This document shows positions 1 to 12,525 of a stretch of 64,000 nt of DNA, piece after piece; the stretch's first letter is position 1; every line of letters starts with the position of its first letter. Under the pieces are notes generated by a model. It was not told where the DNA came from and did no database searches. It worked only from the letters and a program-made list of their open reading frames with translations. This stretch comes from Prinsepia uniflora (Eukaryota > Streptophyta > Magnoliopsida > Rosales > Rosaceae). The position numbers and the translations under genes were made by a program. The stretch is taken from the NCBI GenBank assembly GCA_032719365.1, contig CM064863.1, forward strand, positions 21,275,137-21,339,136, given 5' to 3'.

Positions 1-1046
1 TGGTTCGTCGATTTGGGTGGTGTGATGCTACTGTGGATGTAATGTCTCGACGCGGAACAGCCCGTCAACAACCTGGATGCGATAGTGGTAGTACGATCAT
101 TGTGGTTAGTCGTAGTGCTTGTTCGTGTTAGAATGCTAGTCGCTCGATACGTAATGCGCGATTTGGGGTATGTCGGCCTAGGGCCAGAGTAGTTAGCATG
201 TTTGACATTGGATGCTCGGTGGTTGGACCACAGGGTCGGATGTATGCCAGGGGGTTTAACCTGGATGGTAGTCGGGGAGCTATAGCTGAGTAGGTTGGTC
301 GGCCTGAGGGGCCTGAGAATAGCTTGTTGCATTAGTGCGATATGTATGCCAAGGAGGCCGGTTGACGGTGGCGGCCAGTTGGGCCGGATGGTGATTGGAT
401 GTGAAGAACCCCAGAGGAAGTGGTTAGGTGAAAACCGTGAGTCGGGGTTGTCATAAATAGTCCTGTGGCTTGGGCCGACTTATGGCTAGCCTGTAGATTG
501 TGGTGCTAGAGGTCACCGAGGTTGTACTAAGTTGGGGTAAGGGCAGATGACTTGTGATGTCCTAGTTAAGGACTATGGTGCGTTCCGCTTAAGGAAGACG
601 GAAGGAATTGGAAAGAAGTGACTATAACTGATCGATATGAGGCTATTGAAGAGAACCCACAATCTAGGAGTACCTTTAGGACTTTGTTGATTTATTCCGA
701 CAGGGTGGTCGGAGCAGTTGAAGAACGTGAAGGTGAAGTAGTGAGTTGGGTAGTGGTTAAGTTACCAAGAGACCGGGAGTCTGGGGAGGACTTTGAGTTG
801 GTTTCCGGAAGGTGTTGGTTGTTGTACGTGAGGATGTACTCTATGAACTCTGTTGGGTACTTTAAACTCTTTGTTTTTTTTTCGTTCGGAGAATTTCCCT
901 TGTGTACATACCCAAGGTGGAGATGATAGGTTGGGAACTGTCAAGAGCAGTTGGTTTGGTGAGAGTTGACCACCGGATAGGAGACCCCAGGTGTGAGGTA
1001 CGAGCTGTGGAATTTCGAGGAAGAAATTCTTTTAAGGAGGGTAGAT
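1..1046 (+). mobile_element. Family A LTR-retrotransposon internal region (left copy, no pol)
   Basis: This stretch matches 13905-14950 almost base for base, so it is a second copy of the family A internal domain; the window opens about 55 bases inside it. It starts with a gag-like leader (ATG at 42; MSRRGTARQQPG, rich in basic residues as in Ty3 gag starts) that soon meets a stop. No protease, reverse transcriptase, RNase H or integrase is visible in any frame. The end (about 1005-1046) has the usual Ty3 context: a TTTCGAGGA...AAATTC block, then a polypurine tract (AAGGAGGGTAGA) directly before the LTR at 1047. A matching LTR should lie to the left, outside the window. Confidence 0.75.
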
Positions 1047-2445
1047 TGTAACGACCCGTCCCGGGAGTCGGGATTAGCAAAGTGATTAGCAATGAATTAG
1101 CTGAGTTAATCGGTGTTTAGTTGGTTACTTTTGGACCTTGGGCGTAGAATGACGATTTTGCCCCTTGTTTGGGCAAATTGTTAAATTTTAGTTCTGGTGG
1201 TCAATTGGACATTGACCGATGACTGTTATGTAGTTTTGGACGTCACGAGTCTGTAGACAGGTGGCACGCCCGATTCTGACATCCGAGGAGGAAGTTATGA
1301 TGTTCGGAAGGTTGAGGGCATTACCATAATTTGGTTAAAAGAATGGAAAAAGTTGACTTTTCACACGAAAGGGATTTTACACGTAGACCGAGGACCGTTA
1401 GGTAGATCTCCTCGTTCTGAGTTCAACGACAGGTGGCATGCTTTCATCGGACGTCGGACGAGCGAGATATGGGTCTAGAACGGCAAAGGGTAAAATATTA
1501 ATTTTGATTTATAAGGGCATTTTGGGCTTTTTGTGCCTTGGGAATTGGGCCAATCTGATAAGCCAAAGTGTACAGGAAGGATTGGATATTTTTGAGTTTG
1601 GGACCACAGGGCTTTGACACGTGGGGGTTAACAAGTGGGTTCTACAAGGTTTCACGGGTAAATTAATTTGGGCTGTGTGTAGTGTAGTCGTACATTCGAG
1701 AGAAAACAGAGTGAGGTTTGAGGGGGAAATTGATCGGGTTCTGGGTGAGTGTGTGAGTGTGATCAGGGGAAGGCTGAGAGTGCAAGGAAGGGGGTGAGAG
1801 GAATTGAGAAGTCGAGTGAGTGTGTGAGAAGGGTGTGAGTTTCTCAGGAAAACAGAGAGGGAGTTTGGTGGGGTGCTGCCGTGTTTTGATCAAAACGGTC
1901 GAGTGGTGGTGTTCAGAGGACGGAGGAGGACCTGAGGAGTTGAGTGGACTCCTAGGGACACGGCAGTGAGCGGCAGGTGTGGTAATTTCAATTTCCTTTG
2001 CTTTTCCGTTTTGTTTCAATTTGAAAGTCGTGGCTTTTGGGGTTGAGTCGAGATGTCTGGTGAGTTCTAGTGAGTTTAGTTGGTCCCTACCAACTTCTAG
2101 GAATTGAAACCGTGACGGGGGATTGCACGGTTGGCCGGGAGCTTGAACAGGGTTTTGTCGGGTTTTAGTTCGAGCTTGAGGGAGGTGGTTTAGAGGTTGT
2201 GTCGTCGTGTTTGGTTGAAGGGAATAGATTATTAGGAAGGGGACGAAGCTACGGGTGGAAAAAAGGATGAAACTGGTGGAGGAAGGACGGAGAACCGGGA
2301 ACGCCGGTTCAGACCGGTCGACCCATCGAAGAAGACGATGAACAGTGACTGTGTGCAGGCGCCTGAGGCTCACGCGCAGCCACTTTGGGCGGCCCGTGGG
2401 GGCGCGTTGGGAGGATTCCGGTGAACCTTCCAACATAGCTTTTGG
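1047..2445 (+). repeat. Family A LTR, 5' portion (split by family B element)
   Basis: The LTR starts with TGTAACGACCCGTCCC directly after a polypurine tract. It aligns colinearly with 14951-16341 of the second family A LTR. It breaks at 2445, where a different LTR begins, and resumes at 12526. Compared with the intact copy, about 255 bases (equivalent to 16342-16596) are missing between the two parts, so the interruption went with a deletion. The + strand is strongly G/A-rich at 1740-2330, which leaves a long stop-free frame on the opposite strand that I do not consider a gene. Confidence 0.85.
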
Positions 2446-5400
2446 TGTAATGACCCGTCCCAAATATCGGGATTGAATATTAATTAATTATGGTTTAGAG
2501 TGACTAATTGGGGATTAGTTAAGTGAAATCGGACGAATTGTGCAAAATGACCATTTTGCCCTTGGCGTGGGCAAAATGTTGACTTTTAGTTCGGGCGGTC
2601 AAATGGACTTTGACCGATGACTGTGACGTAGTTCGGGACGTCACGAGTTCATAGACAAGTGGCACGTTCGATTCCGACGTTCGAGGAAAAAGTTATGGCG
2701 TTCGGAAGTTGAGGGGTATTTTGGTAATTTGGCATATTAGGGGCCAAATGTTGACTTTTTGATCGGGAGGTCCGATGGACAAGGGCCAAGGACCGTTACG
2801 TAGGTCTCGTCGATACGAATCCAATGACAGGCGACATGCCGAAATCGGAGATTCGACGACGAAGTTATGGACAAGGAATCGGGCTCGATTAACCGAACGA
2901 ACCGAGATTAAAATAATATTTTAATATGAACAGTACCCGGTGACTGTGCACACCTGGATGAGTGACAAGTGTCACCCATCCCCTAATCTAAGCCCTAAAA
3001 CCTGATCCATGTTTCCCTCCCAACATCATCATTATGTTCTATATTTGTTAATTACACTTAACCCACCATTAATCATCTTCTTTGTCTTAACCGTGCACAA
3101 TTTGGGGGAAACTGAATTGAGAGACTTGGGCTCTCTTCCACTGCCGGTTTTGAGTGAGAATTGTGAGATTAGTGAGAGTGAATTAAACGGGGGAAACGCT
3201 GGGATCGATTTAAGGCTGGGAACTGGAAATTCGAAAATTTGGTTTTGGGGAGGGAAATTCGAAATGGAAGAATTGAGCCGTGAGGATCGAATTGGAGCTT
3301 GGAAATAGCTTCCTGAGGTTGTGACGAGTTGTTTCAGATCAAAAACGAGAAGAATTGAAGCCCAATTGGCTCTAAACTGGGTTTGGTAACAGTGAGAAAT
3401 GTCGAGCTTGAGTCGTGGAGTTTGAGGCTTCGATTGATGCAATTGAGATGGGGAAAGAGTTTACCTGAATCCACTGAAGCTTCTGGTTGCATCAATTGAA
3501 GGAAATCGTGTGACATTGAAGGACTTCGAATGATGAACAATGGCCGGATGTTCTTCGAATGACCATCTTCGATCGTGAGGTTTGAGGTAGGATTGTTTGT
3601 AATTAAGTCCACAGAACTCTAATTAGACTTGAATCGAAACTGACTGAATGTTCAATTGATGGAAACAATGTCGAATTGGTAGGAAATTAACCGGGTCCTA
3701 TCGAAAGTTTTTCAACCCGTTTACCAGACAAACGAGCGAAGGGGACGACTGTGCTGGTTACTGTAGCTGGCGCGTGGCTTCCACGCGCAGCCGCTTGCGG
3801 CGGCGCGTGGGGGCGCGTGAGTGAGAATCCCGAGGTACGATCAACATGACTTTTGTTCCATTTAATGTAACGAACATTTTGACGCTGGTTTCAGGGGAAT
3901 CAGATATCGTTTCGTTAATATTCCGCGTATCCGAAGTTTTGTTTTACGTTAAAAATACGTATTTAAATTCCGGAAAAATTGGGGGAAATTATATGTTGTA
4001 TTTTGAGATGTTAGTAACCCTCTATAATGATTTTGGGCAGGAGTTGTAATTTCCAGAATTTACGGAAAAATGTGCAGCCCGGAAACGAACCGTTTTGAAT
4101 GGTGTGTGTGAGTGGACTTTGTTTTCTAACCGTGATGCATGCATATATGATTTTAAATGCTTTATTAGATGATTTTATATGCTTTGGCATGATTTATGTT
4201 TCAATCCGGTGATTTCTCGATTTTATGATTATTATGACTCGGGTTTTATGATTTTTCAATTCGAGAAATGATGAAATTGATGTTTTGAGCTAGGCCCGAA
4301 TTGAAAACAATATTTTGACTCGGGTTATGAGTCAGGAAATTGAAAATGATATTTGGACTCGAATTATGAGTCAGGAATTGATTTTATGGATTTACGTGAT
4401 CGTGGCAACTCGGGTTTACGGTTGCACGGATTTGCGTGAAAATGATACTTTGGGCTTGAGACCCAATGAAATTGTGATTTTGAATGGATTTGTATTTCCA
4501 TGTGATGACATGATGATATTGATGATTTTCGGATTTATAAAGTAAATCGGGACTTTGGTTATGTTGGGGCTGAGACCCTGTGTTGATATATGATTTGGTT
4601 TTCAATGCAACTGTTTTTCACTGGTTTTTGTGATGATGATATGTTGTGGATAATTAGGGCTTTCGGGTGGAAATATGTTTTTCCACAGAGTGCACCCTGG
4701 AGATAACGCTCACCTTCGGGATGAAAGTGTTTACCCCGAAGAGGTCACGTAGCACGGTCTTTGTCGTGCAGCCCAGGGGAGGCTCGACTCAGATCAGATG
4801 TGCTGGATATATGTATGGATCGGTAAGTGATGTGTTCACGAGATCCGAATTGCCGGCTGGTGATGTGTTCACAGCGGCGGATGCTCTGATTTTGAGCGAT
4901 CCTTGTGCCTATTGATATGCACGCATTGCAGGGATAAACGTGACTCTAAGCAACGGGATATGGAAATAAGTCCCGTGGTTTATGGAAAATGATTTTGAGG
5001 AAACTGTGGTTTAGCGGTTAAAATGATTTAAGGAAACTTTGAACTTTTTGAGATATTAAATTGATTTGATAAAAATGAGTTTCAAGGAAAATGTGGTCAT
5101 GGAATTTAGAAACATGAAGTTTGTGATTACGTACCGGTTTTGAGTACGGGTTTTTGGTCCTTGTGGCCAGGTAATGGTGTTCACATGTTTTTGGCCTGAG
5201 TGCCGGGATTTGATGTTTTATAACTTGAACTGATTTGGTGAAAATTAGTTTTTATGGACCATGGGAAACAACGTATTTTGATTTTATCGGTCCACTGTTC
5301 ATACTTGAATGATTTCATACTATTACTCATGTATTACGATATGCATGCACGTTTGTGAAAACTGGAGGGTAAGAATATATTTTGGTAAATGTTTTTATAA

Positions 5401-5620
5401 GAAGTTATTTTGTCCACTCACACCTTTTCTGTTTTATTAACCCTTCAGGTCGTGGCGCGTTGATCGAGGCTATTCCAGAGGTGAAGGTATGTGTGGGCAC
5501 ATGCGCAAAATTCCCTTGTCTGGCAGGTGCTGAAGGGTTGTTTCGGACTTTCAGTTGACTTGTTAGACGGGAGCAGGACCGGGCACGGTTATCTATGTCC
5601 TTCGGGGGCGGGTCCTGTCA
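2446..5620 (+). repeat. Family B LTR, left copy
   Basis: The 3,175-base LTR runs from TGTAATGACCCGTCCC to GGGTCCTGTCA and is followed at once by a primer-binding site. It is very similar along its whole length to 9091-12259, with scattered substitutions and small indels. It carries the GACGTCAC block at 2638-2645. In its middle are short inverted motifs of the type GACTC-GGGTTAT-GAGTC and TTGGG-CTTGAGA-CCCAA (about 4315-4470), which resemble the TTTAAAGA stem arrays of the other families. Short frames of 99 and 92 codons recur in both LTRs only because the LTRs are duplicates. Confidence 0.88.
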
Positions 5621-8600
5621 AATTGGTATCATAGCACTAGGTTGCTGATGATGTTGCCATGCCATACCTCCAGAACGTGAGCCTCGTGCGCGACCTGGTA
5701 GTGAGATGGGTATATTAGGGTATTTGAGACCTTGTGATTAATCTCGGAATGTAATTGACCTTGGTTTGTGGGTCAGATATTAATTAGTGTAACTACGGCT
5801 TACTATTTGTCGAATCAGTATTCTTGTGGGTCCCAGGATTTATTGGATCCAGAGGATTGGAAGGTAGCACAATTGGGTAGGTTGGACCCAGGATGAGATT
5901 ATTCTCAGTAAATTCCTTGTGCGGAATGTGAGTTCCCAACGTCTAGAGTGTGTTGGGGTATTCTTAGGCTTTGTAAGTGGTATATGATGTGGTTCACCTG
6001 CAGTAATTTGCTAGGTGACCGGGTATGCCAGAGATGGCATGGATGAATGAGTCAAGAATTCGGTTAGGACTCGAGATGAGGCATGGTAATATCTTAAGTC
6101 TCAGGAGCTGTCGGGTTTTGAGGAACCCTGGGTAGTAATTGCGGAACCCTAAGGTGGGATGATTGGTTCAGAAATGTGTGCTGGCGAGTGGTTTGACTCT
6201 TAATGACTTTTCGAAGTCGAGACCGAGTGACGATTGTGTCAGGTCTAGTCATGTCGGCTTTAGTGGTGGAACTGCAATCCACAGTCGGGGTTGGTACATG
6301 TCGATGGAATCCCAGAGTGGGGATACAGAGTAGTGTACGGGTACATGATTCCATTAGATGTGGAGTCTCGATACCGGTGTCTCGTGGTTAGGTCTGCACA
6401 AGTTTGTGGCAAGCACTACTACCGAGAGTGGTTTTTGAGAATTGGGGGACGTTCAGGGGACGTTTCCTTTTCTCACATGAGTTGTCAGGGTGACTGTACC
6501 CAAAGTTGTTAGGTACGAAGGAGGCAGAGTTTCTCCTATTCGAGCATAGGTACGGGGTCGTCGCTTGTTATGAGCGGCAATCCAGGGTTGTCAGTTTTGC
6601 ACATGGTGTGCTCATACTGATACTATTGTCTGTGTGCTGGTGTTGGTGCTGGTGTTGGTGTCGGTGTTTGTGCTGAAGATGAGTCACGAGTCGAGTTATG
6701 ACTTCGTCGAGTTGGGTATGTGTCCATAACCAGTCTAAATGGGACACGTGGTTGGTGTCCGAGTGCGTTGGTTTCAACATGGTTGGACCTACGAAATCGT
6801 GAGAGGTTGTGTTTGAGGTGATAGGAGAATTGCGGGTTTTCCGCATTGGGATTAGGTATTCTGAAGTCATCGGGGGTGACTTCTTATTTTCTGCTTGGTG
6901 GCAGACGATGTTGGGTTACATGGCGTGGGGAGTGCAGTGAGTTTTGTTTGCATCCACGTAGGATGAGTATTGGTGTCATTGTTTTGGATCATCCTTGGTT
7001 TTCCCTAGGTGGGATGGCAAGGATAGATACGAGGTAATCAGTGAGAACCCACAGTCGCGGCGTGTCTCGTCATTGACTGAACTGTTTAATGTTGGGCGTT
7101 GGTTGTCAAACGTTGTGACAGTACGCAAATTTGATGAGGGTGTAAGACCCTATGGTTCCTAGTAGTTAACTGTGTGGATCCTAGGTGGATCGGGTTTGTG
7201 ATGTTGTCGACATTGGGCATTGTGACGATCTAGGATCGTGATGTTCAGGGTTGGCTGACGTCGTGATGGATCTGGGTCGTGATCCTGATGATCCAGTTGG
7301 GTAGAGAGTTTGTCACTCTTACTTCGGTATGTGAGTTGTAAATGACGGGACTGAACTTCTTTTCGAAGTGGAGCCCCTTATGGGGTATTACTCGAGCGAG
7401 TAGGTTTCCGACAGGGTCGAATTTGGTCAGCCTTAGAGTTGTGACTGATGGGATTGGCCTCCTTATGAAGTCAATCGGATGTAATGTGTTACTCGTTTGA
7501 ACTGGTAACCGATAGGTTCGGTTTTGGGTGTGTTCGAGTGGACGTGAACGAGATTTCGGGTTTTGGAACCGAATTTCTGGGTGACGATTCAGGATTCGAT
7601 TTTGGAACTTGAAAGAGGAATACTGGATTTGGGTGCGGAATGATTATTCCAAATGATAGCTTACGGAATAATGATTTCGGATTCGGATTTGGACATGGAT
7701 TAAAAATGTGATGTCTGGGTTTGGATTCGGAATTTCTTACGAGATTGCGAATTCGGATTTGGAATTGGAACTAGAGGATGGGTGGAGTTTCGATTTGTCT
7801 ACAGCTGGTTTGGGCAAATGGACTCCATTATTGGAACGTGTTTGGCTATGACCTAGGTGGTTGTAGTCTGGTCAAGGGATAGATGTATGTACCTTGTACA
7901 TGGTTTGGGGTACGATACTTTGCAGATTTGTGGTGACCGGGGTTGATGTGAATCCCGGGAGAACTAGGCATTCTTTCCTGTGGACACGTTGATGTGTCAT
8001 TTTGAGTGCTGTCATTTGGCGAGGTGTTTTTGGGTAGCATAGGACAAGGATTTTCGATGTTAGCTAAACCCTCAGGATTTTTTTTCTTTTTTCTTACCTG
8101 GTTTGGGATCGACCATATTGGTCTATGGGTCGAGTACTGGGGTACAGCCGTAGGATCCTGCTTGGTGTACGATTTGCTGTATCGAGGGTACTTGATACCT
8201 AGTGACGGTACATGGGATGTACCAGTGATGTGTCGATAAATGTGTTGGTGCTTGGCTTAGTTCCAATACCATTGGTTTTGGTTGTGAACATGAACTGGAC
8301 ATTGAACACGATGCACTGGGCAGAGTGGTTCTGATGCATTCAGTGATTGTTTGAGCAGGTGCTCTTAGCCATGGTTGGCTAGAGTAACTCTAGTATTGAG
8401 TTGTGTGATCACTGCTAGGCTTGTGTTCAACGTGTTCCAGTTGCACCGTCTGATTGAGTGTGGTGACGGTATGCGTATACTCAGGATGAGTGAGTTGGTG
8501 GTTAGTGTGACCGCAAGTTGCTTTGCGGCGAGACGATACCGTGTCGTGACCTTACCAGCATCTGGGATCGCTGAGGGGGTGACAGTTGTGGTTACTAAGG

Positions 8601-9090
8601 TTAGTATTTGTTACAGGAATGAGGTTGCCCTATGTGGCGAGATCATGTTGTTGATCTTGTGCTACATTGTCGAACATTGTTATACGTTGTGTTGTCACTG
8701 ATTTGTCGATGATTGGAGCTTTACAAGGGCGGTAAAGCTTAGTGGTGACAGATTGGATAGTAGTGTCGGCATGGACTGACAAGTGAGTTTTGGTGACTCT
8801 CTATGAGAGCGGAAGTCAGGGCAAATTAGTGATTACGGGGAGCCGTCAAGCTGAAAGAGTCAGCTTAATGGTGACATTGCCAATTTCGGTGATCAATTTC
8901 ACTCGAGGTGGTCGAGTGTAGTCAGTACGACGTGCATCTGTGATGTGACGTCTAGGTGCAGACGAGTTCTGTGTTGGCTAGTGGGTGTACAGGTGTACAC
9001 ATGATGTGAGGCCCATTTGTTCTCCACGAGGTAGTTGTGGAATACGGATAGTTGGAATTTCGGGGACGAAATTCTTTAAGGATGGAAGGT
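5621..9090 (+). mobile_element. Family B internal domain, degenerate
   Basis: After the PBS comes a relic of a gag start: the sequence from the ATG at 5659 resembles the first codons of the intact gag at 37189 but soon reaches stops. The rest has no recognisable pol domain. A T/G-rich short repeat of TGGTGT/TGGTGC type lies at about 6638-6672. The stretch at about 7480-7800 resembles the middle of the family A LTR (12823-13000), so LTR-derived sequence seems to sit inside the internal region. The domain ends with a GGGGACGAAATTC block and a polypurine tract (AAGGATGGAAGG, 9078-9089). Confidence 0.7.
5624..5635 (+). other. Primer-binding site, tRNA-iMet type (one mismatch)
   Basis: TGGTATCATAGC lies three bases after the family B LTR end. 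It matches the plant initiator tRNA-Met PBS (TGGTATCAGAGC) except for one base. The right copy at 12263-12274 is perfect. Confidence 0.85.
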
Positions 9091-12000
9091 TGTAATGACC
9101 CGTCCCGAATATCGGGATTGAATATTAATTAATTATGGTTTAGAGTGACTAATCGAGGATTAGTTAAGTGAAATCAGACGAATTGTGCAAAATGACCGTT
9201 TTGCCCTAGCCGTGGGCAAAATGTTGACTTTTAGTTCGGGCGGTCAAATGGACTTTGACCGATGACTATGACGTAGTTCGAGACGTCACGAGTTCATTGA
9301 TAGGTGGCACGTTCGATTCCGACGTTCGAGGAAAAAGTTATGGCGTTCGGAAGTTAAGGGGTATTTTGGTAATTTGGCATATTAGGGGTCAAATGTTGAC
9401 TTTTTGATCGGGAGGTCCGATGGACAAGGGCCAAGGACCGTTACGTAGGTCTCGTCGATACGAATCCAATGACAGGCGGCATACCGAAATCGGAGATTCG
9501 ACGACGAAGTTATGGCCACGGAATCGGGCTCGATTAACCGAACGAACCGAGATTAAAATAATAATTTAATATGAACAGTACCCGATGACTGTGCACACCT
9601 GGATGAGTGACAAGTGTCACCCATCCACTAATCTAAGCCCTAAAACCTGATCCATGTTTCCCTTCCAACATCATCATTATGTTCTATATTTGTTAATTAC
9701 ACTTAACCCACCATTAATCATCTTCTTTGTCTTAACGGTGCACAATTTGGGGGAAACTGAATTGAGAGACTTGGGCTCTCTTCCACTGCCGGTTTTGAGT
9801 GAGAATTGTGAGATTAGTGAGAGTGAATTAAACGAGGGAAACGCTGGGATCGATTTAAGGCTGGGAACTGGAAATTCGAAAATTTGGTTTTGGGGAGGGA
9901 AATTCGAAATGGAAGAATTGAGCCGTGAGGATCGAATTGGAGCTTGGAAATAGCTTCCTGAGGTTGTCGCGAGTTGTTTCAGATCAAAAACGAGAAGAAT
10001 TGAGGCCCAATTGGCTCTGAACTGGGTCTGGTAAAAGTGAGAAATGTCGAGCTTGAGTCGTGGAGTTTGAGGCTTCGATTGATGCAATTGAGATGGGGAA
10101 AGAGTTTACCTGAATCCACTGAAGCTTCTGGTTGCATCAATTGAAGGAAATCGTGTGACATTGAAGGACTTCGAATGATGAACAATGGCCGGATGTTCTT
10201 CGAATGGCCATCTTCGATCGTGAGGTTTGAGGTAGGATTGTTTGTAATTAAGTCCACAGAACTATAATTAGACTTGAATCGAAACTGACTGAATGTTCAA
10301 TTGATGGAAACAATGTCGAATTGGTAGGAAATTAACCGGGTCCTATCGCGGGTTTTTCAACCCGTTTACCAGACAAACGAGCGAAGGGGACGACTGTGCT
10401 GGTTACTGTAGCTGGCGCGTGGCTTCCACGCGCAGCCGCTTGCGGCGGCGCGTGGGGGCGCGTGAGTGAGAATCCCGAGGTACGATCAACATGAATTTTG
10501 TCCCATTTAATGTAACGAACATTTTGACGCTAGTTTCGAGAAAATCGGATATCGTTTCCTTGATGTTCCGCGTATCCGAAGTTTTGTTTTACGTTAAAAA
10601 TACGTATTTAAATTCCGAAAAAATTGGGGGAAATTATATGTTGTATTTTGAGATGTTAGTAACCCTCTATAATGATTTTGGGCAGGAGTGTAATTTTCAG
10701 AATTTACGGAAAAACGTGCAGCCCGGAAACGAACCGTTTTGAACGGTGTGTGTGAGTGGACTTTGTTTTCTAACCGTGATGCATGCATATATGATTTTAA
10801 ATGCTTTATTATATGATTTTTTATGCTTTGGCATGATTTATGTTTCAATCCGGTGATTTCTCGATTTTATGATTATTATATTATATTTTGGCACGATTTT
10901 CAAGAAATGATGAAATTGATGTTTTGGGCTAGGCCCGGATTGAAAATGATGTTTTGACTCGGGTTATGAGTCAGGAAATTGAAAATGATATTTGGACTCG
11001 GATTATGAGTCAGGAATTGATTTTATGGATTTACGTGATCGTGGCAACTCGGGTTTACGGTTGCATGAATTTGCGTGAAAATGATACTTTGGGCTTGAGA
11101 CCCAATGGAATTGTGATTTTGAATGGATATGTATTTCCATGTGATGACATGATGATATTGATGATTTTCGGATTTATAAAGTAAATCGGGACTTTGGTTA
11201 TGTTGGGGCTGAGACCCTGTGTTGATATATGATTTGGTTTTCAATGCAACTGTTTTTCACTGGTTTTTGTGATGATGATATGTTGCGGATAATTAGGGCT
11301 TTCGGGTGGAAGTATGTTTTTCCCCGGAGTGCACCCTGGAGATAACGCTTGCCTTCGGGATGGAAGTGTTTACCCCGAAGAGGTCACGTAGCACGGTCTT
11401 TGTCGTGCAGCCCAGGGGAGGCTCGACTCAGATCAGATGTGCTGGATATATGTATGGATCGGTAAGTGATGTGTTCACGAGATCCGGATTGCCGGCTGGT
11501 GATGTGTTCACAGCGGCGGATGCTCGGATTTTGAGCGGTCTTTGAGCCTATTGATATGCACGCGTTGCAGGGATAAACGTGACTCTAAGCAACAGGATAT
11601 GGAAATAAGTCCCGTGGTTTATGGAAAATGATTTTGAGGAAACCGTAGTTTAGCGGTTAAAATGATTTAAGGAAACTGTGAACTTTTTGAGATATTAAAT
11701 TGATTTGATAGAAATGAGTTTCAAGGAAAATGTGGTCATGGAATTTAGAAACATGATGTTTGTGATTACGTACCGGTTTTGAGTACGGGTTTTTGGTCCT
11801 TGTGGCCAGGTAATGGTGTTCACATTTTTTTGGCCTGAGTGCCTGGATTTGATGTTTTATAACTTGAACTGATTTGGTGAACATGAGTTTTTATGGACCA
11901 TGGGAAACAACGTATTTTGATTTTATCGGTCCATTGTTCATACTTGAATGATTTCATACTATTACTCATGTATTACGATATGCATGCACGTTTGTGAAAA

Positions 12001-12259
12001 CTGGAGGGTAAGAATATATTTTGGTAAATGTTTTTATAAGAAGTTATTTTGTCCACTCACACCTTTTCTGTTTTATTAACCCTTCAGGTCGTGGCGCGTT
12101 GATCGAGGCTATTCCAGAGGTGGAGGTATGTGTGGGCACAGGCGCAAAATTCCTTTGTCTGGCAGGTGCTGAAGGGTTGTTTCGGACTTTCAGTTAACTT
12201 GTCAGACGGGAGCAAGACCGGGCACGGTTATCTATGTCCTTCGGGGGCGGGTCCTGTCA
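9091..12259 (+). repeat. Family B LTR, right copy
   Basis: The 3,169-base LTR pairs with 2446-5620. It starts TGTAATGACCCGTCCC after a polypurine tract and ends GGGTCCTGTCA. The divergence from its partner (for example at 10860-10910, where a stretch differs) shows that the insertion is not new. Unlike a normal 3' LTR, it is followed by another PBS and internal domain. Confidence 0.88.
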
Positions 12260-12525
12260 AATTGGTATCAGAGCACTAAGTTGCTGGTGCTGTTACCATG
12301 CCATACCTCCGGAACATGAGCCTCATGCGCGACCTGGTAGTGAGATGGGTATATTAGGGTATTTGTGACCTTGTGATTAATCTCGGAATGTAATTGACCT
12401 TGGTTTGTGGGTCAGATATTAATTAGTGTAACTACGGCTTACTATTTGTCGAATCAGTATTCTTGTGGGTCCCAGGATTTATTGGATCCAGAGGATTGGA
12501 AGGTAGCACAATTGGGTAGGTTGGA
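12260..12525 (+). mobile_element. Second family B internal domain, truncated after 266 bases
   Basis: A perfect TGGTATCAGAGC PBS (12263-12274) and the following bases repeat 5621-5886. At 12525 the match stops and family A LTR sequence begins. The junction has short microhomology (GGA, within GGAATGGT shared with 16593-16600), which fits a deletion that joined the two elements. Confidence 0.8.

Larger units (their letters stand above)
2446..12525 (+). mobile_element. Family B LTR retrotransposon, LTR-internal-LTR-partial internal
   Basis: This element is inserted in a family A LTR. Its order is LTR (2446-5620), internal (5621-9090), LTR (9091-12259), and the first 266 bases of a second internal region (12260-12525). 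At 12525 it stops and family A LTR sequence resumes. A normal element would end with the second LTR, so this looks like a tandem multimer (LTR-int-LTR-int-LTR) whose right end was lost. The candidate left target duplication is TTTGG (2441-2445); no partner remains at the deleted right end. The internal region has no intact polyprotein, so it is non-autonomous or decayed. Confidence 0.8.

Noticed and set aside
1663..2463. A 266-codon open frame on the minus strand, with a 248-codon counterpart at 15533-16279
   Set aside because: It lies inside the LTR where the plus strand is G/A-rich, so the complement has few stops. The product is low-complexity (Pro, Ser, Thr, His), and the related LTRs at 30762 and 33950 do not keep the frame. 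The two copies resemble each other because they are LTRs of one family.
3009..3442. Overlapping 99- and 136-codon frames repeated at 9654-10087
   Set aside because: They are repeated because both lie in the paired family B LTRs. There is no known domain, and frames on both strands are equally kept.
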